Shown: positions 17,895-25,721 of the stretch, piece by piece
Layout of the letters: each line of letters begins with the position of its first letter
How positions within the stretch are numbered: position 1 is the first letter of the stretch
Source: Nitrospirota bacterium
Lineage (GTDB): Bacteria; Nitrospirota; Thermodesulfovibrionia; Thermodesulfovibrionales; Dissulfurispiraceae
Assembly (NCBI GenBank): GCA_016936655.1
Contig: JAFGXL010000003.1
Location: 1 to 33,194, forward strand
Reading direction: 5' to 3'
DNA length: 33,194 nucleotides
Notes under the pieces: generated by a model
Databases searched by the model: none
What the model was told of the DNA's origin: nothing
Seen by the model: only the letters and a program-made list of their open reading frames with translations
Made by a program: the position numbers and the translations under genes

Positions 17895-18083
17895 TATTAT
17901 GTTTTGGCTGACGAGTACGAAATGTTTAAAGATGCATTAACACAGGCAATAATGAATAACAACTTTAATATGATTAAAAAGCCCAAGTATCTTAATCTGA
18001 TTCTTACGGAGATACGTAATCTTGAATAAATAAAATTGCTCAAGAGTGAAGTCGAACAGTTTGAGGATAGCATAAATGAAAGA
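17895..18083 (+). pseudogene. Possible decayed C-terminal extension of the GT2 gene
   Basis: Downstream of the GT2 stop (TGA, 17892-17894), the same frame reads protein-like sequence (YYVLADEYEMFKDALTQAI onward) to TAA at 18027-18029, then continues (KLLKSEVEQFEDSINER) to TAA at 18084-18086. There are no frameshifts, only two stops in the 63 codons, and the amino-acid composition looks ordinary. This suggests point mutations cut off a former 60-residue tail. An alternative is an independent 35-residue ORF from ATG 17922 to 18029, but no good ribosome site precedes it. Read-through or recoding cannot be excluded but has no specific support. Confidence 0.4.
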
Positions 18084-19119
18084 TAATGAAATTGTTTTAG
18101 GAGTAACAGTGGGAGAGATTGCTGCTGCTTTTGCTGAATACAAGGCTAAATATGGCAAGCAGCCTGACCCAGATACAGCGCTTCAATTTCCGATAAATCT
18201 TCAGCAGGTCGGGCTGAATGAGCTGATAAAAAATTATCAATTCTCTTCATACGACTCTCAGGCTTATAACAACGCATTTATAGAACTTGTATCAAGAGGT
18301 AATTCGCACAACAGCAGTTTTATTTATGACACATTAATTTTTACAAGATACCAGAGGCCGTTCAGCCGCTATATGGGCCGTATGCCTGAATCAACACTCC
18401 AGATCGGTCCTGGCGGGTCGCTAGGCTGCGAGGTGCTGTTCTGTATGTCCGGCGTTAAAGAGACCTTTACTCTTGATCCATTTCCATTAATGACATTTGA
18501 TATAGAAAATTACATGGAGTCTTTAAAATTATTATTCAACACAATTAAGCTGTTCGAGGGAATTAACGGATTCAATGCCTCAACTCTTAATACACCAGAG
18601 TATCAGTCAATTGAAAAAGGTGTGTATAAAGTCGGATCTGGCGTTATCAGACATGTTCATCCCAGAATGTTCGAGGATACAGGATTTGGTGATGAGTCTG
18701 TTGACTACCTTTTTTCTCATGCAACTCTTGAGCATGTACGGAGTCCGTTAAAGTGTATTCAGGAGACAAAACGTGTTCTTAAAAAGGGCAGCATAACTGC
18801 TCACTGCATTGATCTGCGAGACCATAGAAACTTTGATGCCCCGCTCGGCTTTCTCCGGGAGTCTGATGCATCCTGGTCAATGTTGATGGAGGAATACTGC
18901 AAGCATGATGCTTCAGGATACATGAACAGGTGGCGCGCTAGTGAATTCGTATCTGAGTTCGAAAAGAACGGATTCAGGATTCTTGAGGTGACTCCAGAGA
19001 TGAAAGTGAGTGATGAGATGCTCGATTCAGAGCTGCCGAATCTTGATCTGAAGTATAAAACTTACAAGAGGGATGATCTGTCAGTTATCTCGGTTTTTAT
19101 AGTAGCTCAAAAAATATAG
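18076..19119 (+). CDS. SAM-dependent methyltransferase domain protein
   Basis: The 347-residue protein starts at ATG 18076, with GAGGA at 18063-18067. The SAM-binding motif I is unusual (LQIGPGGSLGCEVLFCM near residue 108) but keeps a glycine-rich loop. Motif IV is VDYLFSHATLEHVRSPLKC near 208, followed by ETKRVLKKGSITAHCIDLRD. About 100 residues precede the methyltransferase core and have no family I can name. The end, DDLSVISVFIVAQK, completes the terminal strand of the fold. It probably methylates a glycan intermediate, but no substrate is visible. It lies between the GT2 region and a Maf-like/CgeB gene. Confidence 0.78.
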   Translation: MKDNEIVLGVTVGEIAAAFAEYKAKYGKQPDPDTALQFPINLQQVGLNELIKNYQFSSYDSQAYNNAFIELVSRGNSHNSSFIYDTLIFTRYQRPFSRYMGRMPESTLQIGPGGSLGCEVLFCMSGVKETFTLDPFPLMTFDIENYMESLKLLFNTIKLFEGINGFNASTLNTPEYQSIEKGVYKVGSGVIRHVHPRMFEDTGFGDESVDYLFSHATLEHVRSPLKCIQETKRVLKKGSITAHCIDLRDHRNFDAPLGFLRESDASWSMLMEEYCKHDASGYMNRWRASEFVSEFEKNGFRILEVTPEMKVSDEMLDSELPNLDLKYKTYKRDDLSVISVFIVAQKI

Positions 19120-19141
19120 GGCATGGAGGCATTCCGTCGGA

Positions 19142-20827
19142 ATGGCAAATAAACAGGATATTTTAATAGAGCTGGTCTTTGCAAAAAACAGCAGCCCGAG
19201 TCTAACGGTCAGAACTGCTGAAAGCGCTGCAAAACCGCTGCACAGCCTTTATGATCCAGAAACAGAGGCTGCGACACTTGTATCCGGGTTTAATTTTATT
19301 GGCAAGGGTCTTCTTGTTGTTCTTGGTCTTGGCCTCGGATACCATATTAAAGAGCTGATAACTAAATATCCTGATGCTGAGCTTATTGTTATAGAGCCTG
19401 ATGCAGGAATTTACGAATATGCAAAAGCCCATGGCACTCTGAAAAATACAATCAGCAGCCTGGATGTAGTTGTAGGGTTAAAGCCTGACAAGGCGCTTGA
19501 GCATATTTCTAAGGCACAAATAATGCACGGGATGAGGCAGTTATCCTTCTTCAAGCTACAGTCTGAGGTGTCGGTTTTTTCATCATACTTTGCACCCATA
19601 ATTAAAGCGCTCGATGCATCAGTATCTGTCAAGCTCTGGGAACGGCTCAGGTACACCAAGTTTAAAGATGCAAGAACAAAGATTCTTCTTATTGACCAGA
19701 AGTATTTTCTTACCAAAGAGATCGAGCGAGCTGCTGAGTCAAACGGCCATATTGTTGAAAAGGTTTCTCTAACAAAAGGCGAGGTGACTGGCGATATACT
19801 GCCGAGATTGATCAGGAAGATTATAGAGTTTAAACCTGACTTTTTAATGACAATAAACCATCTCGGTTTTGATGAAGAGGGGATAATAGCTTCTTTCCTT
19901 GAATCAATCGATATGCCTGCAGCCTCGTGGTATGTTGACAGTCCGGATCTTATTGTGAGGAGCTTTACAAAAAACGCGCTCTCAAATATCCATCTTTTCA
20001 TCTGGGACAGACACTATATTCCGAGCATGCGGAGCGTTGGTTTCGAAAATGTGATTTATCTGCCTCTTGCTGCTGATGAAGATGTATTCAGGCCTATGGA
20101 ACTTTCAAAACATGATTTCAGAAAGTATGGAGCAGATACAAGTTTTGTAGGCAATTCGATGGTTAAACCATATAAAGACAACATTCAAAAACTGCCTGCC
20201 TCCTGTCATGAGGCAGTAGAAAAGCTCGCTGCTGCATTATCAAAGGAGCGTGTTTCACTCAGCAGCCTGATTGCTGACCATACTGATTTAAAAGATGACA
20301 TTAATAAACTTGATACACACCAGAGGCTCGCCTTGGATGCTGCGGTGTTATGGAAAGCTACCATGCTATACAGGGCAGGGCTGATAAACTCTCTCGATTT
20401 TCTTAATCCTGTTGTGCATGGTGATGCCGGATGGAAGTCGCTATTGTCAAAAAATATACAGCTCAAACCGGAGCTGCACTACTATTCAGAGCTGCCGCAG
20501 TTATATAATGCTTCGAAAATTAATTTTAATGCTACAAGTCTCCAGATGCTCGGAGCTGTAAACCAAAGGGTGTTTGATGTGCCTGCTTGCAGGGGCTTTC
20601 TTCTGACCGATGCCCAGGACTCGATATCTGACCTGTTTGAACCCGGCAAAGAGGTGATCACCTACTCATCACAGCAAGAAGCTGCTGATCTTGCAAGGCA
20701 CTTTCTTGACAATGAGTCAGGCAGAAGAGCAGTTGCACAAGCGGCTCATCAAAGGGTGCTTAATGAGCATACTTACAGACACAGAATGCTCAGAATTACC
20801 AAAGAGATGAGGAAGATGTTTCCGTAA
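19142..20827 (+). CDS. Maf N-terminal-like segment fused to CgeB-type glycosyltransferase (first)
   Basis: The 561-residue protein has two parts. Residues about 30-160 resemble the N-terminal domain of Maf (motility accessory factor) flagellin-glycosylation proteins: LHSLYDPETEA near 33, then LLVVLGLGLGYHIKEL near 58-73 and VIEPDAGIYEYAKAHG. Residues about 180-561 form a CgeB-type GT-B domain, with AASWYVDSPDL, CRGFLLTDAQDSISDLFEPG, a helical insertion near 350-430 and the closing NEHTYRHRMLRI signature. The domain order matches the paralogue at 23939-25720. A role in adding sugar to flagellin is inferred from the Maf-like part. No membrane segment is seen. Confidence 0.78.
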   Translation: MANKQDILIELVFAKNSSPSLTVRTAESAAKPLHSLYDPETEAATLVSGFNFIGKGLLVVLGLGLGYHIKELITKYPDAELIVIEPDAGIYEYAKAHGTLKNTISSLDVVVGLKPDKALEHISKAQIMHGMRQLSFFKLQSEVSVFSSYFAPIIKALDASVSVKLWERLRYTKFKDARTKILLIDQKYFLTKEIERAAESNGHIVEKVSLTKGEVTGDILPRLIRKIIEFKPDFLMTINHLGFDEEGIIASFLESIDMPAASWYVDSPDLIVRSFTKNALSNIHLFIWDRHYIPSMRSVGFENVIYLPLAADEDVFRPMELSKHDFRKYGADTSFVGNSMVKPYKDNIQKLPASCHEAVEKLAAALSKERVSLSSLIADHTDLKDDINKLDTHQRLALDAAVLWKATMLYRAGLINSLDFLNPVVHGDAGWKSLLSKNIQLKPELHYYSELPQLYNASKINFNATSLQMLGAVNQRVFDVPACRGFLLTDAQDSISDLFEPGKEVITYSSQQEAADLARHFLDNESGRRAVAQAAHQRVLNEHTYRHRMLRITKEMRKMFP

Positions 20828-20828
20828 T

Positions 20829-20850
20829 AAGGCATAATAAAAAATGCCTT
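20829..20850 (+). other. Short intergenic hairpin
   Basis: AAGGCAT (20829-20835) and ATGCCTT (20844-20850) form a perfect 7-bp stem with an 8-nt A-rich loop right after the preceding stop codon. No T-run follows, so termination is doubtful; a role in transcript processing or stability is possible. The element lies in the 72-bp gap before the largest gene of the island. Confidence 0.35.
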
Positions 20851-20899
20851 TCAAGTTGCTGGTTGTTCTGTTAAGATATCACCACGGAGGGTCTATTAT

Positions 20900-23806
20900 A
20901 TGGTACTGAGGATACTCACTTTTAACTGGCACGAGGCTTATATATCACTGCTTGCAAAGACGGGTCATGATTTTGATGTTGTCCAGAAGTGGAAGGGCGG
21001 CAGATTCGGCTGGATGACAGAGTTCAGGCCGGTGCCGCAGAACTGCCGCCTCATAACAGAAGATGAGGCAAAGGCAAAAATCTCAAATTCCGAATATGAC
21101 AGAATCATATGCCACAACATGGAAGATCTAGTCTTTAGCCTTAATACCAAGATTCCCAAGATATTTGTTTTTCACAACAAGCTCACAACAGAGATAGGTC
21201 TGGGAGGTAATGCGGTTGATCGAAATGACTACCTTATCCATGTAAAAAAGCTTTTCAGAGCTTCCGCTCCTGTTTTGCCAATATTCATTTCAGAATCCAA
21301 GCGTGCAGATTGGGGGCTTGATGGAGAAATTATAATGCCCGGCATAGATGCGCAAGAGTATGGAGGCTGGTCAGGCGAAGAAAAAAAGGCGCTCAGGATC
21401 GGTAATCTTCTGAAGGAGCGCGATCTGATGCTAGGATTTAATATTCAGGAGCAGATACTCAGAGACATACCTTCAACTATACTCGGACTAAATCCTACAA
21501 TACAGGGGTCGAGCATACCTGACAGCTGGGAATCTCTTAAGTCATATATGAAGTCTCACAGGGTATATATGAATACATGTGTTCACCCTTATGAAGATGG
21601 CTATAATCTGGCCCTTTTAGAAACAATGGCCACAGGAATGCCAATTGTTTCGATAGCCAATGCTACTTCTCCTATTGCAGACGGTGTTAATGGATTTATT
21701 TCTGATGACTACGAATATCTGTATGATAAGGTGCTGGAACTGTTTAGTGATGATAAGCTGGCTTCATCTGTCGGCATAAAAGCTAAAGAGACAGTAAAAG
21801 AAAAGTTTCATATCGAGAAGTTCATAGCCTCCTGGAATGATGCTTTGTCATATACAATAAAGACTGCGCATCAATACGCATCTAAATATTCAGAACCGGC
21901 AAAGACAGAGCTCAATATCTTGATGAGCTATACATCCAATCCGCAGACAACTGCCGCTTATCTTGAAAAGGCACTCAGAAAGTTTAATTCAGTAGTAACC
22001 TATGGACCAAGGCTTAGCGATGATATTGTTAAGGCATGGGATCTTGAACTTATCAAAGACAGAATAAAAGACCATGACATTCCATACAGAGGTCCTGATA
22101 TAAATGACGCGCTTAAAGAATTGCCTGAAGGATGGCATCCGGATATTTTCCTATGGGTAGAGTCAGGTGTATGGTTTCCGCTCGACAATCTGGAGACTAT
22201 GCCATGTGTTAAGGTCTGCTATTTGATAGATACTCATCTGAATCTAGAGACTCATCTTAAGGTCGCACGTCCGTTTGATATTGTATTTCTTGCGCAGAGG
22301 TCATACATACCAAGATTTATCCAAGAAGGCTACACAAATGTTTTTTGGCTGCCGCTGGGCTGTGATGTTGAGATGCATGGCAAGCGCGGAGATCAGAAAA
22401 ATTATGAAATAGGTTTTGTAGGCAGTCTTAATAATGAAAACAGGATCAGGCTGCTTAATATGCTGTCGCAGAATCTTCCGGTCCATTATGAAAGGGCTTT
22501 CTTAGAGAGGATGTCAGAAGTCTTTTCTGAATCCAAGATCGTCTTTAACAACTGCGTAAAGGATGATCTGAATATGAGGGTTTTTGAGGTGCTTTGCTCA
22601 GGCAGCATGCTTTTGACTGATGAGGCTAGAGGCAGCGGTCTTACTGAAATGTTTAGTGATAAAAAACATCTGGTGATTTATAGAAATGACGAAGAGCTGC
22701 TTAAGCTTGCTGAATACTATCTGAAAAATGATAAAGAGCGCGAAGATATTGCTGCCAAAGGTATGCAGGAAGTACTTGCAAAACATACTTATGACCACAG
22801 GGCTCGCGAGCTGATAACAAAGGTAGCTGCAAATGCTGACAAGATAATCAGGGTTGATAAGGAAAACAAGACACTTTCTATGCCTCAAGAGGAGTCCAAA
22901 CCCTTGGACTATTATGCACAGCCGAGACATGAAGTGGCTGCCCTTGTTCCAAAATCCGCACGCGTAATACTTGATGTAGGATGCGGAGAGGGTGTGCTGG
23001 GAGAACTGCTTTTAAAGCAGGGAGTAACTAAAGTTGTTGGAATAGAGATTAATCCTGATGCATGTGAAAAGGCTAAAAACAGACTTTCTGATGTAATATG
23101 CGGAGACATAGAGTCAATAAATCTGCCTTTTGCTGACGGATATTTTGACTGCATAATAATGGCTGATGTGCTTGAGCATTGTAAGGAACCTTTAAAGGTC
23201 TTGAAGAAATTTTCACGTTATCTCAATGATTGCGGCAGGATAGTAGCGAGCATACCTAATGTCCGTTTCTGGGCAATTGTTATGATGCTGGCTGCGGGCA
23301 GATGGCAGTATGAAGACTCTGGAATTCTGGATAGAACACACTTGAGGTTTTTCACAAAAAAAGAGATAGAAATACTTTTTAGTGATACTGATCTGGAGAT
23401 CTCTTTGATAACAGCTAATCTGGATCCCAGATACAAGAACATACAAAATCAGAAGCTCACAAGTCTGCGGTTCGGGAAAATGGTTATAGAGGATGTTACA
23501 GAAGAGGACATCAAAGAGTTCTTTTCAATACAGTATCTGATAAGAGCGAAAAAGAGCGTCTGCGACTCAGCTATGCTTGAACTTGCGCTTAAGGAAGATA
23601 TTAGCGATTCAGACAAGAAGTTTGCGATAGACGAATATCTCAAGGCTCATCCCGGAGATCTGAATATGCTTTTTAGACATGCTGAACTATGTTATAGAAT
23701 GGGTCTGTACGAAGATGCATTGCTAAGCATAGAGAAGGTTATAATTTTTGACCCCGGCAGGCAGGGCTCCATTGAGCTGAGAAATAAAATTGTTGAGGCT
23801 GGATGA
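20900..23806 (+). CDS. Multidomain GT4 - CgeB - methyltransferase - TPR-like protein
   Basis: This 968-residue protein joins four units. Residues 1-320 are a GT4-type glycosyltransferase (LRILTFNWHEAYISLLAKTG at the start; HPYEDGYNLALLETMATGMP with the EX7E-like site near 230). About 337-645 is a CgeB-type GT domain (VFEVLCSGSMLLTDEARGSG, then AKHTYDHRARELI). About 690-860 is a class I methyltransferase with intact motif I (ILDVGCGEGVLGELL) and CIIMADVLEHCKEP. The end, about 895-968, has TPR-like helices (YRMGLYEDALLSIEKVIIFD). CGGAGGG lies 9 bp before the ATG. Two sugar transfers and one methylation could therefore be carried out by one polypeptide; whether all domains are active is not known. 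Confidence 0.85.
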   Translation: MVLRILTFNWHEAYISLLAKTGHDFDVVQKWKGGRFGWMTEFRPVPQNCRLITEDEAKAKISNSEYDRIICHNMEDLVFSLNTKIPKIFVFHNKLTTEIGLGGNAVDRNDYLIHVKKLFRASAPVLPIFISESKRADWGLDGEIIMPGIDAQEYGGWSGEEKKALRIGNLLKERDLMLGFNIQEQILRDIPSTILGLNPTIQGSSIPDSWESLKSYMKSHRVYMNTCVHPYEDGYNLALLETMATGMPIVSIANATSPIADGVNGFISDDYEYLYDKVLELFSDDKLASSVGIKAKETVKEKFHIEKFIASWNDALSYTIKTAHQYASKYSEPAKTELNILMSYTSNPQTTAAYLEKALRKFNSVVTYGPRLSDDIVKAWDLELIKDRIKDHDIPYRGPDINDALKELPEGWHPDIFLWVESGVWFPLDNLETMPCVKVCYLIDTHLNLETHLKVARPFDIVFLAQRSYIPRFIQEGYTNVFWLPLGCDVEMHGKRGDQKNYEIGFVGSLNNENRIRLLNMLSQNLPVHYERAFLERMSEVFSESKIVFNNCVKDDLNMRVFEVLCSGSMLLTDEARGSGLTEMFSDKKHLVIYRNDEELLKLAEYYLKNDKEREDIAAKGMQEVLAKHTYDHRARELITKVAANADKIIRVDKENKTLSMPQEESKPLDYYAQPRHEVAALVPKSARVILDVGCGEGVLGELLLKQGVTKVVGIEINPDACEKAKNRLSDVICGDIESINLPFADGYFDCIIMADVLEHCKEPLKVLKKFSRYLNDCGRIVASIPNVRFWAIVMMLAAGRWQYEDSGILDRTHLRFFTKKEIEILFSDTDLEISLITANLDPRYKNIQNQKLTSLRFGKMVIEDVTEEDIKEFFSIQYLIRAKKSVCDSAMLELALKEDISDSDKKFAIDEYLKAHPGDLNMLFRHAELCYRMGLYEDALLSIEKVIIFDPGRQGSIELRNKIVEAG

Positions 23807-23938
23807 TACAAAATTATTTTACGAATAATTTCAAATAAAATTAATCAATCTGGACAGTTAGATTTTTTTCTTATATGCAGTTTTATGCAGTAATGTAATC
23901 TGGTAATTTCTTTTAAATAACGGAGTGCAATTAATCTA
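23807..23938 (+). other. AT-rich intergenic spacer with hairpin and direct repeat
   Basis: This 132-bp gap is one of the longest inside the island. It has an all-A/T inverted repeat, AAATTATT (23811-23818) and AATAATTT (23824-23831), with a 5-nt loop, and ATGCAG twice, 4 nt apart, near 23875-23890. TGGACA at 23851-23856 resembles a -35 box, but no well-spaced -10 box follows. An internal promoter or mRNA processing site is possible but not shown. CGGAG precedes the next gene. Confidence 0.3.
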
Positions 23939-25720
23939 ATGAACCTGAAAAATAATATTTCGTTACTGCGAACAAGAAATAAAAAGTTCGCTGAGCAGAT
24001 AATGTCATGCAAGCCTACCAGCGACATTGTTGTTTCGGAAACAAAGTCAGGGCTTAAGTCTTTAAAAATTGATAAAACTGCGATTCATAGCTTTTATGAT
24101 CCTGTAAAAGAGGCTCAGCAGTGGGCTCTGCATAATAGGGAGCGTGCAGAAAATATACCTGCCGTAATTGTATTGGGTTTTGGTTTTGGTTATCACATTA
24201 GAGAACTGCTAAAGCATACAGATGCAGAGATGTATGTATGCGAATCAAGGCCGGATATCATACGCGCAGCATTTGAGTCTGTTGACCTTACCGATATTCT
24301 GCCCAGGATAAATATTATCGCTGATCAGAATATTCCTCCTTTGAGAAAAAACTTTGAGATACTCGAGCATGCTCCATCAGTCAGCATCAACAAGAAGTAT
24401 TACATGGAGCTTTTAAACAGATTAAAAACCCTTAAGCTTATAGCAAAAGGCCTCAGGATTATGGTTGTCGGCCCTATTTACGGAGGCTCGCTTCCTATCG
24501 CCAGATATTGCTCTGAGGCATTCAGAAATATGGGCGTTGATGTAGACTTCTTCGACAGCAGTATTTACAGTCCGGCATTCTTTTCTGTTAAAGACATAAC
24601 AACAATAACAGATCACCAGAATCAGCTGCGTGATATGCTGGCATCATTCATTTCAGAAGCAGTTATAGCGAGATGTCAGGAGTATAGACCTGATATTGTA
24701 TTTGCACTGGCACAGGCTCCGCTTAATGAACTTGGGCTGGCAAAGCTCAGGGCAAGCGGCATACCGACAGCGTTCTGGTTTGTTGAGGATCATAAGACAC
24801 TCTCTTATTGGAAAGTGATGGCAAAATACTATGACTATTTCTTCACTATTCAGCGCGGCGACTTTATTAGGCAGCTCGGAGATCTTGGACTCCAGAATGT
24901 AAAATATCTTCCACTTGCAGCATCTCCGCATATACATAAGAAAATTAAACTCACAAAAAAAGATATGGATATGTTTGGCAGTGATGTATCTTTTATGGGA
25001 GCCGGATACTATAACAGGCGCAGATTTTTTCTCGGCCTAATGGATTATGACCTTAAGATCTGGGGCAATGAGTGGGATCCGCATGCGCCTCTCAACAAGT
25101 TTTATCAGAGATCAGGGGAGCGAATCACTACAGAAGATACTGTTAAGATATTTAATGCATCAAAAATAAATGTGAATCTGCATTCATCCACATACCATTC
25201 AGGAGTTGATCCATACGGAGATTTTGTTAATCCCCGCACTTTTGAACTCGCATCCTGCGGAGCGTTTCAGCTGGTTGATTACAGGTCTGAATTGCCTGAG
25301 CTCTTTAATATTGGAGAAGAGGTTATATGTTTTGAGGATGTGAGCGACATTCGAAAAAAAATCAACTATTATCTCGATAATGAACAGGAGAGAGAGGCTG
25401 CAGCTCTCAAGTCTATGAATCGCGTACTTAAAGACCATACATATCAACATAGAATGTATGAGGCGCTCCAGTTCATGATTGAGAGCGGGCTGAATCTGCC
25501 GTCATGGTCAAATGCTCCTGAAGATATTCGTGATCTTATATCTAAAGCAGGTGCGGATACGGAACTGGGTCTATATCTTAAACAGTTCAGGGCTGAAGGC
25601 AATATCAGCCTTAATGATATTATGCAGACTATTCACAAGGGGAAAGGCGCCCTTGGGCATGTAGAAAAGATGTTTCTGCTGCTCGATGAAATGAGGGACG
25701 TATACTGCAAAAAGGATTGA
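23939..25720 (+). CDS. Maf N-terminal-like segment fused to CgeB-type glycosyltransferase (second)
   Basis: This 593-residue protein repeats the architecture of 19142-20827. Residues about 45-165 are Maf-N-like: IHSFYDPVKEAQQW near 49, VIVLGFGFGYHIRELL near 76-91 and YVCESRPDIIRAAFES. Residues about 172-520 form a CgeB-type GT-B domain (LRIMVVGPIYGGSLPIARYC, SFMGAGYYNRRRFFLGLMDY, ELASCGAFQLVDYRSELPEL, then KDHTYQHRMYEAL). A helical tail of about 70 residues follows. The two copies are too diverged for a recent duplication. Predicted job: glycosyltransferase dedicated to a protein target, probably flagellin; the target is inference. Confidence 0.8.
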   Translation: MNLKNNISLLRTRNKKFAEQIMSCKPTSDIVVSETKSGLKSLKIDKTAIHSFYDPVKEAQQWALHNRERAENIPAVIVLGFGFGYHIRELLKHTDAEMYVCESRPDIIRAAFESVDLTDILPRINIIADQNIPPLRKNFEILEHAPSVSINKKYYMELLNRLKTLKLIAKGLRIMVVGPIYGGSLPIARYCSEAFRNMGVDVDFFDSSIYSPAFFSVKDITTITDHQNQLRDMLASFISEAVIARCQEYRPDIVFALAQAPLNELGLAKLRASGIPTAFWFVEDHKTLSYWKVMAKYYDYFFTIQRGDFIRQLGDLGLQNVKYLPLAASPHIHKKIKLTKKDMDMFGSDVSFMGAGYYNRRRFFLGLMDYDLKIWGNEWDPHAPLNKFYQRSGERITTEDTVKIFNASKINVNLHSSTYHSGVDPYGDFVNPRTFELASCGAFQLVDYRSELPELFNIGEEVICFEDVSDIRKKINYYLDNEQEREAAALKSMNRVLKDHTYQHRMYEALQFMIESGLNLPSWSNAPEDIRDLISKAGADTELGLYLKQFRAEGNISLNDIMQTIHKGKGALGHVEKMFLLLDEMRDVYCKKD

Positions 25721-25721
25721 T

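Noticed and set aside
19411-20001. 196-codon minus-strand frame
   Set aside because: It is opposite the Maf-like/CgeB gene and shows no motif or ribosome site.
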